Source: Xanthostigma xanthostigma (lineage: Eukaryota > Arthropoda > Insecta > Raphidioptera > Raphidiidae). From it: a stretch of DNA of 64,000 nt. The stretch's first letter is position 1; each line of letters starts with the position of its first letter. Both the position numbers and the translations under genes were made by a program. Where the stretch lies: contig OY754473.1 of the NCBI GenBank assembly GCA_963575645.1, positions 3,100,001 to 3,164,000 on the forward strand. The letters run 5' to 3'. Below, piece after piece: positions 62,331 to 64,000 of the stretch. A model generated the notes under the pieces. The model made no database searches. It worked only from the letters and a program-made list of their open reading frames with translations, and had not been told where the DNA came from.

Positions 62331-63930
62331 TAATTTGTTATTTTAATGTAATTTTTATTCATTTTGTAAATTGCACCGTACGACATGGTACGTCGCTGAC
62401 CTGAGCATTCGCAGTTCAGTTCTTCTCGGTAATGTTCGGCTGTCGGCGTACCCAAATTTAAATTGTGAAAATCTTACAGTGACGTAAAGTTGTTATTTTT
62501 TTAATTGCAGCCTGATATAAATGTTACTGGGGATATGTAGAGTCGGTCAGCCATCTTGGGGCGGTTTCAATGTTCTCTCTCTAGCACATGGGAGGGTACA
62601 ATGGATTGCGGTACTTTGTAAATCTAGCAACTTTAATTTAGAGAAGTATACCGCACAAAACAAAATGCTTAACGGCCCGTTTCTATACTTTCATATAATG
62701 TGACGTCACGAGCAAAAACGCTCTTTAGGTTGCGCTGCTTACATAACTATTTTAAGGAGGTTGATGCGTTACAGTCCCAATCAAAAGTAAGTCGAATTCT
62801 AAATGGCAACTTTTCCATAATACATTTTTACAAAAGGTTATAAGTCGATGCTACCAATAAATTTTTGTCATAAAGGCATAAATAAACATTTTTTTTTAAT
62901 ATTAATTAATTATTTCAGTATTTTACTTAATGGACTAACTTTTGAATTTTTTGTACAAAGTTAGGTTAGATATAATAAATGTATGTAAATATCTGTATTT
63001 TACATATTTTTTGCAGTAAATAATTAAAAAAGGAAATTAGAAGTAATAAAAATTAAAATTAAATCATTAAAAAGTTGAAAATTCATTTAAAATTGTCAAG
63101 AATAAAAGTCCATAATCGAAAAGTGCTAAGGTTTAATATTTTTTTTTATTGATTAAAAGTCTCCTAATTAAATTGGAAAAAATATTAAAATATGCGTAAG
63201 ACAACAATGCTTTACATAGTGAGTTTTCGGAACTGCTGGCATTATTTGGTTAGTTGCAAAAAATTAAAATGTACCGTTTGCATGCTAGGTTGACATATTT
63301 TCCATAAGACTACATGTAAAAGTTTTTGTTTAATTTTTCACTTTATAAATCTCCTAATGATTTTGGATTTGTTGCAGAAAATGTAGTCATAAAAAATCTA
63401 TTAAAAAAACTTTATTTCAGATTTTTTTCATTATCTTCGTAAAACGCCTTAACCTTCGAGCTGTCTTTTTGTTCAGTGCTTAGTGCTCTATTAATATAAC
63501 ACAAGAAAATTCCATGAAAACACCATTTACCATGGTTTATCTCAACAATTCCTGATAAATACCGAGTTGCTTCCTTGCAGAGTGGATGAGTGAGTGATTA
63601 GATTGTTGTGTTATATAAGTTACAACAACATGTGTGTACGATGTCATGCACGTCATACGTGACGTGTAGCTGATTGACGCAGACGTGACGCACAGTTCGC
63701 GTCGACCGGGACTTCCCCCGTTCACGTGCGTTATCCGTACGTGCGGTCCCGAGATACATGCGTTTGCACAGCCTACTGTGCGGAAACGGCATACTGCAGA
63801 TCTCTCAGATCTTGTCAGCGTATAAACGATCCTATTGTCAGAACAGAACTAGACGGATCGTTGGCGGAACAATGCCTCATTAAAAGCCAATAGTCGATTA
63901 TAGTTCAATCGGGGTTAACATTTTCTTATT
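62331..63930. other. No supported gene
   Basis: 62390-62760 is less AT-rich and has an open frame 62521-62703 without a domain. 63025-63125 repeats 11170-11265 (AGAAGTAATAAAAATTAAAA, TGTCAAGAATAAAAGTCCAT), so part of the hAT interior at 10988 recurs here. 63600-63900 is GC-richer with short frames on the minus strand only. Confidence 0.35.
63025..63125 (+). repeat. Second copy of a segment of the 10988 hAT interior
   Basis: Nearly identical to 11170-11265, including AATCATTAAAAAGTTGAAAA. No TIR of that element is found nearby. Confidence 0.75.
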
Positions 63931-63935
63931 CGTCG

Positions 63936-63996
63936 GATGGTGATTGGTGGCAGTTCAGGATGTATGAGAGATACGGTCCTGGGTTCAACCTGCGTA
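63936..63996 (+). other. Possible tRNA-like SINE head at window edge
   Basis: TGGTGATTGGTGGCAG (A-box-like) and CCTGGGTTCAACCTGCG (B-box-like) have tRNA-like spacing. The body would lie beyond the window. Confidence 0.3.
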
Positions 63997-64000
63997 TAAG

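Overview
The window looks like AT-rich nuclear DNA of an arthropod, most likely a moth or butterfly (Lepidoptera). The taxon is inferred from recalled repeat families: a degenerate repeat built on ACCGACTTCAAAAAAGG with GAGGTGGTCCCATCGGA (24600-25075), the CTGCGGCGAAGCC repeat (43645, 57234) and the AAGCTGAAGAGTTTG repeat (59140). No search could be run to confirm it. No rRNA gene, no convincing functional tRNA gene and no long reverse-transcriptase reading frame is visible. Almost all of the 64 kb is transposon-derived: terminal-inverted-repeat (TIR) elements, fold-back elements, tRNA-derived SINEs, LTR-like pieces and tandem repeats, many nested in one another.

Only a few reading frames look like genes. 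(1) An intronless BTB-BACK-PHR-like protein lies at 25139-26503 on the minus strand. (2) Two nearly identical, intact, lysine/arginine-rich coiled-coil proteins of 327 and 329 residues lie head to head (29407-30390 minus, 33295-34284 plus). They sit in the two arms of a palindrome of about 5.7 kb (28987-34682) with a spacer of about 0.7 kb. (3) An isolated THAP zinc-finger first exon with a good splice donor lies at 39489-39637. (4) A possible two-exon short frame lies inside a TTAA-flanked element (41135-41631). Broken transposase pieces are present for hAT (12185-12316), pogo/Tigger (14421-14660) and Tc1/mariner-like elements (15436-15662, 31882-32190).

Repeat families are named here for this window only. 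R1 begins GGTTGTCTGTAAAGTCGG (1, 2139, 18906, 50357). R2 has a hairpin head and CATGAATAACGCGC ends (2002, 4916, 20410). R3 carries CCAGCCAATTGGGCGACGG (775, 3918, 6907, 9251, 57579), and R3i is an insert always found at one site in R3. R4 ends in GTGCGAATAATTCGCAC (19517, 21244, 56315). R5 is a MITE with ATTGTATCAAATCAAAACGG (11382, 31644, 48857). R6 is a retroposon-like repeat with a tandem tail (21038, 62033). R7 is a fold-back element beginning GTCAGAGTGCCCG (13641, 60291). R8 is a tRNA-headed SINE (3008, 24250, 38981). R9 contains GGATCGAAACGTC (26575, 31473).

Layout: 1-10.6 kb holds R1, R2, R3, R8, an LTR-like piece and a higher-order tandem array. 10.9-13.2 kb is a pogo element holding a hAT element that itself holds an R5 MITE. 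13.5-24.8 kb holds fold-backs, TTAA elements and R4-R2-R6-R4. 25-26.6 kb is the BTB gene. 29-34.7 kb is the gene palindrome. 35-44 kb is a run of fold-backs, the THAP exon and a TTAA element. 45-48 kb holds two tandem arrays. 49.5-51.3 kb is a second triple nest. 52-62 kb holds minisatellites and more fold-backs. The last 1.6 kb is featureless apart from a tRNA-like tail piece. The density of inverted duplications would suit a heterochromatic or sex-chromosome region, but that is speculation.
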